Assembly (NCBI GenBank): GCA_947624885.1 | Contig: CANQMD010000005.1 | Span: forward strand, 1-39,162 | Source of the DNA: an uncultured Clostridia bacterium | Lineage (GTDB): Bacteria > Bacillota > Clostridia > Christensenellales > CAG-917 | DNA length: 39,162 nucleotides | Direction of reading: 5' to 3' | Part shown: piece after piece, positions 16,879-25,839 of the stretch | Position numbering within the stretch: the stretch's first letter is position 1 | How the letters are laid out: each line of letters opens with the position of its first letter | The notes under the pieces: generated by a model | The model's database searches: none | The model's input: the letters and a program-made list of their open reading frames with translations, nothing else | Told to the model about the DNA's origin: nothing | Translations under genes and position numbers: made by a program

Positions 16879-17856
16879 TTGAAATTTTCAATGCTGAAAT
16901 CACATCTGAACGAGGCGGCAAACGGAGGAGGATTCTCGTCCGCTTATTTGTTTTCGGGCAGCGACGAGTTTCTTGCGCAAGAGGCGGTCAAACTGTTCCG
17001 CCAAGTGCTTGACCCTGAGTTTGCGGAGATGAATTTTTCGCGTTGCTCCATCTTTGCCGACGCTGCCGAAACTCTGTTCACCTTCCCCGTGTTTGATATG
17101 CACAGGGTCTGCGTGTACGAGCCGGAAGCGATTTCGGCGGAGGAGATCGAAAAGATCAAGGAGTACCTCTCTTCCCCCGCTGAGGAGAGCATACTTGTTG
17201 CGCTTGTAGACGGCGCGACATGCAAAGCGCTTTCAAAACAGAAGGGGGCGACGACGGTGGACTGCGCGGCGCTGTCACAGGAGGAAACCGTCGCATACGT
17301 TCGCGAGTTGTTTGCGTCCCCTCCCCGCGTGGAAGTCACAAACGACGCTATCGACGAACTTATCACCCGCACGCAATCCTCGCTTGCGCGCATAGTCAGC
17401 GAGGTGCAAAAACTCAAAGCATACTCGCCCGCCGGCGTGAGCAAGGCGGATGTAAAGGAAATGGTCGCCGCAGACATGGAATATCAAGTGTATCTGCTTG
17501 CTGAGGCGGTTTCCACTCACGATGCTCCCAAGGCGATCTCGATGCTTGACGCGATCCTCAAAAACGGCGTGTCCGAACGCACGCTGTTTTCGGCAATATA
17601 CACGCGTTTCAGACGGCTGTTGCACGTTTCTCTCAACAAGGACGCTCGCCGCGACGACGCGGAACTTGCCCGACTGCTTGGGCTGAAAAGCACGGGCGCG
17701 TTGTACTATCTTCGCAAAAATGCGGAAAACTACTCTCAAGTGCGGTTGAAAGCCATTGTGGACTATCTCCACTCGCTTCAATACGACACTCTCACGGGCG
17801 CGAGAAGCGACGTGAGCGTGCTGCACGAGGCGATGTTGAAAATGCTCGCGATGTGA
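16879..17856 (+). CDS. holA: DNA polymerase III subunit delta
   Basis: 'SAYLFSGSDEFLAQEAVKLFRQ', 'LFTFPVFDMHRVCVYE', 'SLARIVSEVQKLKAYS', 'DAPKAISMLDAILKNGVSERTLFSAIYTRFRRLL'. Start TTG (GGAGG 5 nt upstream) or ATG 16891. Confidence 0.75.
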   Translation: MKFSMLKSHLNEAANGGGFSSAYLFSGSDEFLAQEAVKLFRQVLDPEFAEMNFSRCSIFADAAETLFTFPVFDMHRVCVYEPEAISAEEIEKIKEYLSSPAEESILVALVDGATCKALSKQKGATTVDCAALSQEETVAYVRELFASPPRVEVTNDAIDELITRTQSSLARIVSEVQKLKAYSPAGVSKADVKEMVAADMEYQVYLLAEAVSTHDAPKAISMLDAILKNGVSERTLFSAIYTRFRRLLHVSLNKDARRDDAELARLLGLKSTGALYYLRKNAENYSQVRLKAIVDYLHSLQYDTLTGARSDVSVLHEAMLKMLAM

Positions 17857-17877
17857 CCGTAAGATCCGGAGGTAAAT

Positions 17878-18747
17878 ATGGTGCCTGACAAACTCGATCC
17901 CAAATACCGTCTGCCCATCTGGCTGGGGCTGTTTTTTGCAACGTTCGTATGCAATTTTTACGACATATATTTCACTTGCGCGGATATGGCCGCCACGGGC
18001 AGCGAACTTGGCAGGATAGGCGTTGCGATCGGCGTGGTGCAAATGCTTTTTGCCGACCTCATAGTCCCCGCCCTGCTTGTGGTGTTGTTTGCATATTTGG
18101 TCTATCAGATAGGATCTTCGCGGTTTGTGCGCTGCATATCCCGCAGGGATTTCACACATTGGGTGATGCTGTTCATCTCGGCTTCGCGCCTTGTGATGGG
18201 GTTTGTCAACGTGTTTGGCATCATCAACGCAAACGTCAACTACTGCACGACGGGGTTTTTGTCCACCCTGTGCAACGGCGCTGCGATGCTGACGATGTTT
18301 TTTGCGGTGTTCAAGCGCGTTTATCGTTTCAATCCCGCAGAGGAATACAACGCGTTTAAAGCGTGGGCTACAGTGTTTATGATAGGCGGCGGCATTCACG
18401 CGATCATAGGCAACGGCGCGGCGCTGATACTTCTTGACTCGCCCGAATTGCTTTTCGAGTTGTTTGGGATAGACCTCTCGTCAAACATCGTCGCCATCAC
18501 CGCGGGCTGTGTGACGGGCATGGTGGTGTACTTTGCGTATCTTGTCGCCATCATCGCGCTTGGCGAGATCATGAAAAAGAAGGCGCGGGCGTTCATCGAT
18601 CCTCAAACTCGCGGCGACTATTACGCCTATCGCAACAACGCGCCCTACACGACTCGCACCGACGCAAACGAAGTATTCGGCGACGACGCTCCCGCCGAGC
18701 AAACCGACTCCGACGACGACAAAGTCTTTGAGGAGTTTGAAAACTGA
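17878..18747 (+). CDS. Uncharacterised multi-pass membrane protein with acidic C-terminus
   Basis: 289 aa, about 6-7 hydrophobic helices; tail 'DDAPAEQTDSDDDKVFEEFEN'; no family recognised. Confidence 0.7.
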   Translation: MVPDKLDPKYRLPIWLGLFFATFVCNFYDIYFTCADMAATGSELGRIGVAIGVVQMLFADLIVPALLVVLFAYLVYQIGSSRFVRCISRRDFTHWVMLFISASRLVMGFVNVFGIINANVNYCTTGFLSTLCNGAAMLTMFFAVFKRVYRFNPAEEYNAFKAWATVFMIGGGIHAIIGNGAALILLDSPELLFELFGIDLSSNIVAITAGCVTGMVVYFAYLVAIIALGEIMKKKARAFIDPQTRGDYYAYRNNAPYTTRTDANEVFGDDAPAEQTDSDDDKVFEEFEN

Positions 18748-18776
18748 TCAATTTTTACCTCTGAGGAGAGAGAAAT

Positions 18777-19640
18777 ATGGACTATAACTTTGTCGAATTT
18801 GCAAAACACATCGGCCCGTTCGCCGCGATAGACGCGGTGATATTGGTCGTGGTGCTTGTGGTCATGTTGCTGTTTTTCATCTACAAGCGCAACGTGAAAG
18901 TGCTGTGTCTGCTGTTGCTTGGTTGCGTGCTTGAGATCGCCGTGCAAACGCTCGCGGCGTATTATCCCGATCAGCACATACTTGAAGTTGCAAAATACAT
19001 CATGCATTACGTCGTCATATTTGACGTCGTGTGCGCTTGCGTCGTGTATCAAAACGACTTTAAAAACATATTCCAAAAGGTGTCAAGCCAGCGCCAATTT
19101 GACGTTCACACCAGCGACGACGAGTTGAGAGAGGCAACGACTGAGATCCTCACCGCCTGCCAGGATATGTCCAAGCAGGACGTCGGCGCGATCATCATCA
19201 TTGACTCCGTCGGCGACATTCATGAGAACATCCTCGACACAGGCACGCGCCTGGGAGCCACGCTGTCTGCGCCGCTGCTTGAAAGCATTTTCAACACAAA
19301 AGCGCCCCTGCACGACGGCGCAGTCATTGTCAGAGGCAACAAGATCGTAGCGGCGGGCTGTTTTCTCACCCTCACCCAACGCAACGTCAACAAGGAGATG
19401 GGCACTCGCCACCGCGCCGCGATCGGCGTCACAGAGGAAACGGACGTGCTGTCCATCGTCGTCAGCGAGGAAACGGGCATAATCTCCGTCGTCAAGCACG
19501 GCGAGATCAAGCGCTATATGACCATGGACAAACTCAAGGATGAGATCGAGGAAGCCTACGGCATTTCGCCGACGGCGATCGCCATGCGCGAGGCGAACAA
19601 CCACAAAAAGAAAAAACGCAGGAGCGGCAGATTCTATTGA
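18777..19640 (+). CDS. cdaA: Diadenylate cyclase CdaA (DisA_N domain)
   Basis: Three N-terminal TM segments; 'FNTKAPLHDGAVIVRGNKIVAAGCFLTLTQ' (DGA motif), 'EMGTRHRAAIGVTEETDVLSIVVSEETG' (RHR motif). Confidence 0.93.
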   Translation: MDYNFVEFAKHIGPFAAIDAVILVVVLVVMLLFFIYKRNVKVLCLLLLGCVLEIAVQTLAAYYPDQHILEVAKYIMHYVVIFDVVCACVVYQNDFKNIFQKVSSQRQFDVHTSDDELREATTEILTACQDMSKQDVGAIIIIDSVGDIHENILDTGTRLGATLSAPLLESIFNTKAPLHDGAVIVRGNKIVAAGCFLTLTQRNVNKEMGTRHRAAIGVTEETDVLSIVVSEETGIISVVKHGEIKRYMTMDKLKDEIEEAYGISPTAIAMREANNHKKKKRRSGRFY

Positions 19641-19676
19641 TATCGCCCGTTCGATACGGGCAAAACCGCATATATT

Positions 19677-19714
19677 GCCGAGGGGACAACGCGTCCGCCT
19701 CGGCGATTTTTGTT
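19677..19714 (+). terminator. Intrinsic terminator after cdaA
   Basis: GCCGAGG-N14-CCTCGGC followed by GATTTTTG. Confidence 0.65.
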
Positions 19715-19864
19715 TGCGCCCTTCAACCCTCCTCACACGCCGCGTTTTTGTACTCTGCCCCAAATGCGTGCGCCGCGGGCACGCTTAAAACGCGGATATC
19801 CGCAATTCACCTCGGCGCGGGCGCGTTAATAAAATATAGTGATCTGCAATGTGGGAGCAATATT

Positions 19865-21178
19865 ATGCGGGTATGCAAATTCGGCGGCACGTCCATGGCG
19901 GACGCGGCAAGCATAAAGAGAGTCATAAACATCATACGGCGCGACGAGGGGCGCAAATATATCGTTGTTTCCGCGCCCGGCAAGCGCGACAAGTCCGACG
20001 TCAAGATCACAGACGCTCTGTACGCGTGCCACGACGCGATCGACGACAACGATTTTGACTCGGCGTTCGCCCCAATAGAGGAGAGGTTTGAGCAGATATG
20101 CGGCGACCTTGCCCCAAAAGCGGACATCGCTTCCGTGCTCGACGACGTGCGCCGCGGAATTTTGAGCGAGCGCTCACGCGATTTTACCGCCTCGCGCGGG
20201 GAATATCTTTCCGCCTACGTGCTTTCCTCCGCTTTGCAAGTCCCGTTTGTGGACTCCGCGGAACTCATAAAATTCGACTCCGACGGCGCGCTGCTTCTTG
20301 ACGAATCCCTCGCTCTTATCAAATCGCGCCTGAAGGACATTCCCCGCGCTGTGTTGCCCGGCTTTTACGGCTCGCTCCCAGACGGCAGGATCAAAACTTT
20401 CTCCCGCGGCGGAAGCGACATATCGGGGGCTATCGTGGCGAGCGCTGTCGGCGCGGATGTATACGAAAATTGGACGGATGTAAACGGTTTTTTGTCGGCG
20501 GATCCCCGCGTCGTCAAATCGCCTCGCCCAATAGATTGGCTGAGCTACAACGAAATGCGGGAGTTGTCGTATATGGGCGCGGAAGTGTTGCACCCTGAGG
20601 CGATCTTCCCCGTGCGCCGCGCGGGCATCCCTATACACATCAAAAACACCTTTGACCCCTCCGCACCCGGCACCGTGATAGTGTCCAACGTCCGCCATAT
20701 GGGCGACGCCAACGTCATAACTGGCATAGCGGGCAAAAAGGGCTTTTCCATCATCAACATCGAAAAGGAAATGATGAACAGCGAAATAGGCTTTGGTAGA
20801 AAGGTGCTTTCGGTCTTTGAAGACGAGGGGATCTGCTTTGAGCACATGCCGTCGGGGATAGACACGCTGTCCGTAGTCGTGCGCGACGAATACCTCGAAG
20901 GCAAGTTGCCCGCCCTGCTCTCCTCGCTGTGGCGAGCCACCAACGCCGACGCGATAGACGTGCAATCGGGGCTGTCTCTCATCGCCACCGTAGGTCACAA
21001 CATGACTTCGCGGCAGGGCACCGCCGCCGGGATATTCAAAGCGCTTGCGGGGCGGCACATAAACGTCCGCATGATAGACCAAGGCTCGTCCGAACTCAAC
21101 GTTATCGTGGGCGTGGACACCTTTGACTACGAAAAAGCCATACGGGCGATCTACGATCACTTTTTTTGCGCAGATTGA
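19865..21178 (+). CDS. lysC: Aspartate kinase
   Basis: 'MRVCKFGGTSMADAASIKRV', 'LPGFYGSLPDGRIKTFSRGGSDISGAIVASAVGADVYENWTDVNGFLSADPRVV', two C-terminal ACT-like segments. Confidence 0.93.
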   Translation: MRVCKFGGTSMADAASIKRVINIIRRDEGRKYIVVSAPGKRDKSDVKITDALYACHDAIDDNDFDSAFAPIEERFEQICGDLAPKADIASVLDDVRRGILSERSRDFTASRGEYLSAYVLSSALQVPFVDSAELIKFDSDGALLLDESLALIKSRLKDIPRAVLPGFYGSLPDGRIKTFSRGGSDISGAIVASAVGADVYENWTDVNGFLSADPRVVKSPRPIDWLSYNEMRELSYMGAEVLHPEAIFPVRRAGIPIHIKNTFDPSAPGTVIVSNVRHMGDANVITGIAGKKGFSIINIEKEMMNSEIGFGRKVLSVFEDEGICFEHMPSGIDTLSVVVRDEYLEGKLPALLSSLWRATNADAIDVQSGLSLIATVGHNMTSRQGTAAGIFKALAGRHINVRMIDQGSSELNVIVGVDTFDYEKAIRAIYDHFFCAD

Positions 21179-21337
21179 CGGCTTTTGACAGCGTAGATCC
21201 CGCCGTCGCTCCCTTGCACCACAAGGCGACGCGCATGTTTTTCTTTTACTGTTGCCGTCTGTTTTTACGCATTTATTTTACATTTTACTCATTTTGTAGC
21301 ATGTTATTGTCCGTCGATTTTGCGACAAGGCGCGAAA

Positions 21338-21392
21338 TTGTAAGAAATTTGTAACAATTTTGTCATGCCGTTGCAAGAAAGTTGTGAGATGA
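21338..21392 (+). promoter_or_regulatory. Five exact 11-bp-phased TTGT/TTGC direct repeats overlapping a promoter (TTGCAA 21371-21376, 17 bp, GATATT 21394-21399)
   Basis: TTGTAAGAAAT/TTGTAACAATT/TTGTCATGCCG/TTGCAAGAAAG/TTGTGAGATGA beginning at 21338, 21349, 21360, 21371, 21382. Confidence 0.8.
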
Positions 21393-21423
21393 TGATATTG
21401 TAAAAATTCCGACGAGGTTGTTT

Positions 21424-22998
21424 ATGAAAGACAATGTTGTTGTTGCAATGACGGGCGCAAGCGGCAATATGGGCATGGAAACGCTTGCCCAATTGCTCGA
21501 ACTTGACCGCGTAAAAAAGGTCAAAGCCCTGCTCCTCAACGAGCGCCGCGAAAGGAAATACGCGCGTTCAATACGCAAAAAATACGGGGACCGAGTCGAG
21601 GTCATATTCGGCAACGTCGCCGACATGGGAAAGTGTCGCCAGCTTGTCAAGGACGCGGACTACGTGTTGCATCTTGCCGCAGTCATTCCGCCTCTTGCCG
21701 ACCATCATCCCAAGGAAACCGACGATTGCAATCGCCTCGGCACGATAAATCTTGTCAACGCCGTGCAGGAGATTCAGACGGATCAACCAAAATTTGTGCA
21801 CATCTCCACCGTCGCGATCTACGGCAACCGCAACTACAAGCACCCGTGGGGGCGCATAGGCGATCCGCTCATCTCAAGCGTGTACGACGAGTATTCCGCC
21901 AGCAAGATCAAGGGCGAAAGATATGTGCTTGACAGCGATCTTGCCTGCTGGGTAGTGCTCAGGCAGACGGGCATGCTGCACAACCGCATGCTCACCAACA
22001 ACATGAAGGACGGGTTGATGTTTCACACCTGTTTCAACGCGCCCATAGAGTGGGTGACCGCGCGCGACAGCGGCAGGCTGATGAAAAATCTTGTGGAAAA
22101 GGACGCAAGCGGACAGCTGGACGAGCAGTTTTGGAAAAAGTGTTACAACATAGGCGGCGGGGCTCGCAACAGAGTGACGGGCTACGACACTTTCGATCAA
22201 GGATTCAAGATCATCGGCGGATCCACCGAAAAATTTATGAAGCCGCAATGGAATTCCCTGCGCAACTTCCACTGCATGTGGTTTGAAGACAGCGGCGTTT
22301 TGAACGACTATCTGGACTTCCAAAGGGAGGATATCCGCGATTATTGGAACGAGATCCTCAAAAAACACAGCTATTATCGCATCGCAAAACTCTTCCCTGC
22401 CGGACTGATCCGAAAACTTGCGATCGAGCGTCTGCTCAAGGACGAAAACGCTCCTCGCAAATGGATCAACAGCGACGACGCAGGCAAAGTACGCGCATTT
22501 TTCGGCAGCCCGGAAAACGTCGTCAACATGCCTGAGGATTGGAGCAAATTCCCCGTGCTCGCCAAAGGACAGCTTGCGGACGGCAGCATTGACTACGACG
22601 ATATGCGCAATCCCGACCACGTCGTTCAAAACGGCTACCGCCTCAGCCACGGCTACGACGAAACAAAGCCCGACAGCGAGTTGGACATCGATGACATGCG
22701 CGACGCGGCGGCGTTCAGAGGCGGCAGATGCGTGTCCGAAAGCATGGTCAAGGGCGACCTTTACACCAAACTCGAATGGGAATGCCACGACGGACATCGC
22801 TTTTTCGCCTCGCCGTACACGGTGCTCAAGGCGGGACATTGGTGCCCGCAGTGCTGTCAACCTCAGCCGTGGGACTACGACAGACTTTCCAAATTTATGC
22901 CATTCTATGCGCAAGTGTGGTACGACACACACGCCAAGGGCGAAAACCGCACCTATTGGTTTGACAGAGAGCATCACGCTCGCTTCACAAAATTCTGA
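21424..22998 (+). CDS. NAD-dependent epimerase/dehydratase family protein with C-terminal zinc-ribbon-like domain
   Basis: 'VAMTGASGNMGMETLAQLL', 'DYVLHLAAVIPP', 'VHISTVAIYGNR', 'DEYSASKIKGERYVLDSDL'; C-terminal 'LEWECHDGHRFFASPYTVLKAGHWCPQCC'. Confidence 0.85.
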   Translation: MKDNVVVAMTGASGNMGMETLAQLLELDRVKKVKALLLNERRERKYARSIRKKYGDRVEVIFGNVADMGKCRQLVKDADYVLHLAAVIPPLADHHPKETDDCNRLGTINLVNAVQEIQTDQPKFVHISTVAIYGNRNYKHPWGRIGDPLISSVYDEYSASKIKGERYVLDSDLACWVVLRQTGMLHNRMLTNNMKDGLMFHTCFNAPIEWVTARDSGRLMKNLVEKDASGQLDEQFWKKCYNIGGGARNRVTGYDTFDQGFKIIGGSTEKFMKPQWNSLRNFHCMWFEDSGVLNDYLDFQREDIRDYWNEILKKHSYYRIAKLFPAGLIRKLAIERLLKDENAPRKWINSDDAGKVRAFFGSPENVVNMPEDWSKFPVLAKGQLADGSIDYDDMRNPDHVVQNGYRLSHGYDETKPDSELDIDDMRDAAAFRGGRCVSESMVKGDLYTKLEWECHDGHRFFASPYTVLKAGHWCPQCCQPQPWDYDRLSKFMPFYAQVWYDTHAKGENRTYWFDREHHARFTKF

Positions 22999-23010
22999 GG
23001 TCCGACAATT

Positions 23011-23910
23011 ATGAAAAACGCTGTAATTTACGTATTTTCAGGCACCGGCAACACAAAAAAGATTTGCGACCTTTATAAAGCCACGTTCGAATTGAACGGC
23101 GTTGCCACCACGCTGTACGAAGTGCGCGGAGATCTTGACGGGATCCCATCGCCGCAAGCCTACGATCTTGTGGGATTTGCCTACCCCATCCACGGCTTCA
23201 ACGCGCCGCACATCATGCTCAGCCTTGCAAAAGCGCTGCCAAAGTTGCCAAAGGGCGAGCATAAACAATACTTTGTGCTGAAAAGTTCGGGCGAGCCGCT
23301 CAAAACAAACAACATCTCCTCTTACAAACTTCGCTCCATACTCAAGCGCAAAGGCTACGCGCAATTTGCGGAGTATCACTACGTCATGCCCTACAACATG
23401 ATCTTCCGCCACACCGACGAGTTCGCCGCAAAAATGTGGGATACGGCAAAGGCGCTTGCGCCCATCGAGGCGCGCGAGGTGCTGGCTATGACCCCTCATA
23501 TGCTCAAGGGCGTGCCTTTTGGGCATTTCATCGCCTGGGTGCTGAGGATAGAGCAGCCCGCAATGCGCGTCAACGGCAGGATGTTCAAAGTGAACGCCAA
23601 AAAGTGCGTGGGCTGCAACCGTTGCGTCAAGGCGTGCCCTATGGGCAACATAACGCGCGGCAAGGACGGCAAATTTCACTTTGGCGGCGATTGCGTGATG
23701 TGCGCCCGCTGCTCGTTCAACTGCCCAAGCGACGCTTTCAACATCGCGATGCTCAACGGCTGGCGAGTCAACGGCAAATACGACTTTGAATATAGCGGCG
23801 AAAACCAGCCTAACAAGCACTCCCGCTACTGCAAAAAGGCGTATGAGAGATATTTTGCCGAGGCGACGCAAAAAATCAATTGTGCAAATCAAAATAATGA
23901 TGTAAAATAA
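23011..23910 (+). CDS. EFR1 family flavodoxin/ferredoxin fusion protein
   Basis: 'IYVFSGTGNTKKICDLY' flavodoxin P-loop; two clusters 'CVGCNRCVKACP' and 'CVMCARCSFNCP'. Confidence 0.9.
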   Translation: MKNAVIYVFSGTGNTKKICDLYKATFELNGVATTLYEVRGDLDGIPSPQAYDLVGFAYPIHGFNAPHIMLSLAKALPKLPKGEHKQYFVLKSSGEPLKTNNISSYKLRSILKRKGYAQFAEYHYVMPYNMIFRHTDEFAAKMWDTAKALAPIEAREVLAMTPHMLKGVPFGHFIAWVLRIEQPAMRVNGRMFKVNAKKCVGCNRCVKACPMGNITRGKDGKFHFGGDCVMCARCSFNCPSDAFNIAMLNGWRVNGKYDFEYSGENQPNKHSRYCKKAYERYFAEATQKINCANQNNDVK

Positions 23911-23936
23911 GATCATCAGGTATATCGAGGGCGAAA

Positions 23937-24617
23937 ATGAGAAAAATTTTGATCGCAGAGGACAATATCGAAATCTCCGACATGATGCGCAACTACCTGT
24001 TCAAAGCCGGCGATATGACGGTGTATCAGGCGTTCGACGGCGAGCAAGCGCTGAGCATCGCGGCGCAAGTGGAGCCCGACTTGGTGTTGCTTGACATCAT
24101 GATGCCCATTGTGGACGGCTACGAAGTGTGCCGCCGCCTGCGCGATGGCAACAACATCCCCATCATAGTGGTTTCCGCAAAAGTCGCCGAGGAGGACAAG
24201 GAGCGCATGTTTGCGCTTGGCGCGGACGACTACATGACCAAGCCCTTCTCCTTCAAGGAGATGGTGATGCGGGTGCACGCCCAACTCAGGCGCTACTACG
24301 ATTTCAACTCCCAACAGCGCGGCAACGACCGCAGATACGGCAGGCTGACCATATCCTCCTCCCGTTTTGAGGCGAAGGTGGACGGCGAGGACATTTCTCT
24401 CACGGCAAAGGAGTTCAAAATTTTGGACTACCTCACCCTCAACGCAAATCAGATCATTCCAAAGCAGAAACTCATTGACGAGGTGTGGGGCATCGACGAA
24501 TATATCGACGAAAACACCGTCGCCGTCACCATCGCGCGGCTGAGGGACAAACTTGCCAAGGTCGACGTGCACAACGTCGCCACGGTATGGGGCCTCGGCT
24601 ACAAGTGGCAGGACTGA
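23937..24617 (+). CDS. OmpR/PhoB-family response regulator
   Basis: 'KILIAEDNIEISDMMRNYL', 'PDLVLLDIMMPIVDGYEVCRRLR', 'GADDYMTKPFSFKEMVMRVHAQLRR', winged helix 'LTAKEFKILDYLTLNANQIIPKQKLIDEVWG...VAVTIARLRDKL'. Confidence 0.95.
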   Translation: MRKILIAEDNIEISDMMRNYLFKAGDMTVYQAFDGEQALSIAAQVEPDLVLLDIMMPIVDGYEVCRRLRDGNNIPIIVVSAKVAEEDKERMFALGADDYMTKPFSFKEMVMRVHAQLRRYYDFNSQQRGNDRRYGRLTISSSRFEAKVDGEDISLTAKEFKILDYLTLNANQIIPKQKLIDEVWGIDEYIDENTVAVTIARLRDKLAKVDVHNVATVWGLGYKWQD

Positions 24618-24635
24618 CCTCCCCGCAATATTGTT

Positions 24636-25715
24636 ATGTTTAAATCGAAATTGGCAAAAATCGAATCCGAACTCATGCGTTTGCAGGAGGGCAACCTGCT
24701 TGAGCCTGTCAAGATTGAAGGCGTGGGAGTATACCACGCCATAATGAAGAGGCTTGACACTCTGCGGCTTACGCTTTTGAAACTGCAGGACGCACAAGTT
24801 GACGTTGCAAACCGCACCAACACGGCGATCGCGTCCGTCGCGCACGACATGAAAACGCCTCTCGCGGTCATTGCGGGCTATGCGGAGAGTCTGAGCGACG
24901 GCATGGACGACAAAAACTACGCCGAACTCATTCTTCAAAAGACAGATCAAATGAACGAGATGGTGCTGTCCCTCGTCGAGGAATCGCACGAGGAACTTGA
25001 AAAAAGCAAAAAGGTCAAGCATATCGTCAACGCCCGCGAGTACTTCACCGAGGCTGTGGATCGCATGCGCCCTCTTGCGGAGGCAAAAGGCATCACGATC
25101 AAGCACAAAAAAGTGCCGAGCGTGCCCATAAGGCTGGACGCATATCAATTTGGCAGAGTGGTGCAAAACCTCATATCCAACGCCGTGAAATATTCCCCGT
25201 CCGGGACATCCGTCAAAATTTCATACACGCTTTTCGCCAAAAAACTTTACATCAAAGTCAAGGACATGGGTCAAGGCATCTCAAAGGCGAGCCTGCCCTA
25301 CATTTTCGACCAATTTTACACCGAGGACAAAACGCGATCCAACTCTCAAAACAACGGGCTTGGGCTTTACATCACCAAGGAGATCGTGCGCGAACACGGC
25401 GGCACGATAAGCGTCGCAAGCAAAAAAGGCAAAGGCAGCACGTTCACCGTCGCGCTTCCCGTCGAGCCTCCTCTTGCCGAAAAGTTGACCCTAACGGCGC
25501 GTTTTGACAAACTTCCTCTTTGGGGCAAGATCTTAATAGAGTTGTGCTTCGGCTGGTTGCTTGCGTCGGTGTATCGCATCACCCGCTTTTTTGAAACGCG
25601 CAACGCTTCGACCCTTCTTTTCGGAGTCCTGTGTCTTGCGCTGTTCCCATTCATGTGGTTTATCGACTTTTTGAGCATCTGCGTCTACGGCAAGATCACT
25701 TTCCTTGCGGATTGA
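24636..25715 (+). CDS. Sensor histidine kinase with C-terminal transmembrane region
   Basis: 'ASVAHDMKTPLAVIAGYAESL' H-box; 'VVQNLISNAVKYSP' N-box; 'KDMGQGIS', 'NNGLGLYITKEIVREHGG', 'GKGSTFTVALP'; hydrophobic helices only after the catalytic domain. Confidence 0.93.
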   Translation: MFKSKLAKIESELMRLQEGNLLEPVKIEGVGVYHAIMKRLDTLRLTLLKLQDAQVDVANRTNTAIASVAHDMKTPLAVIAGYAESLSDGMDDKNYAELILQKTDQMNEMVLSLVEESHEELEKSKKVKHIVNAREYFTEAVDRMRPLAEAKGITIKHKKVPSVPIRLDAYQFGRVVQNLISNAVKYSPSGTSVKISYTLFAKKLYIKVKDMGQGISKASLPYIFDQFYTEDKTRSNSQNNGLGLYITKEIVREHGGTISVASKKGKGSTFTVALPVEPPLAEKLTLTARFDKLPLWGKILIELCFGWLLASVYRITRFFETRNASTLLFGVLCLALFPFMWFIDFLSICVYGKITFLAD

Positions 25716-25750
25716 AAAAGCGCATAGCCGCCTAGCAATTATCAACACAC

Positions 25751-25792
25751 AAAATCGCCCCTCCGCGTACAGCGAAGAGGCGATTTTTTTTT
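25751..25792. terminator. Intrinsic terminator between the histidine kinase gene and the ABC exporter
   Basis: AAAATCGCC..CTCCGC-gtaca-GCGaaGAG..GGCGATTTT followed by a T tract on the + strand; A-tract suggests possible use on both strands. Confidence 0.8.
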
Positions 25793-25839
25793 CAGATTTT
25801 CATTTGCGGGGGTATATTTGAGCCTCCCGCCCGATTTTA

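Noticed and set aside
17275-18399. 374-aa minus-strand ORF across holA and the following membrane gene
   Set aside because: Antisense across two supported genes; no domain signature.
18528-18546. GTACTTTGCGTA inside a coding region, matching the apical motif of the 11.5-kb tandem hairpins
   Set aside because: Lies within the membrane-protein CDS (encodes VYFAYL) and lacks flanking inverted repeats; chance match.
23916-25166. 416-aa minus-strand ORF antisense to the response regulator/kinase
   Set aside because: Overlaps two strongly supported genes; sequence is low-quality antisense translation.
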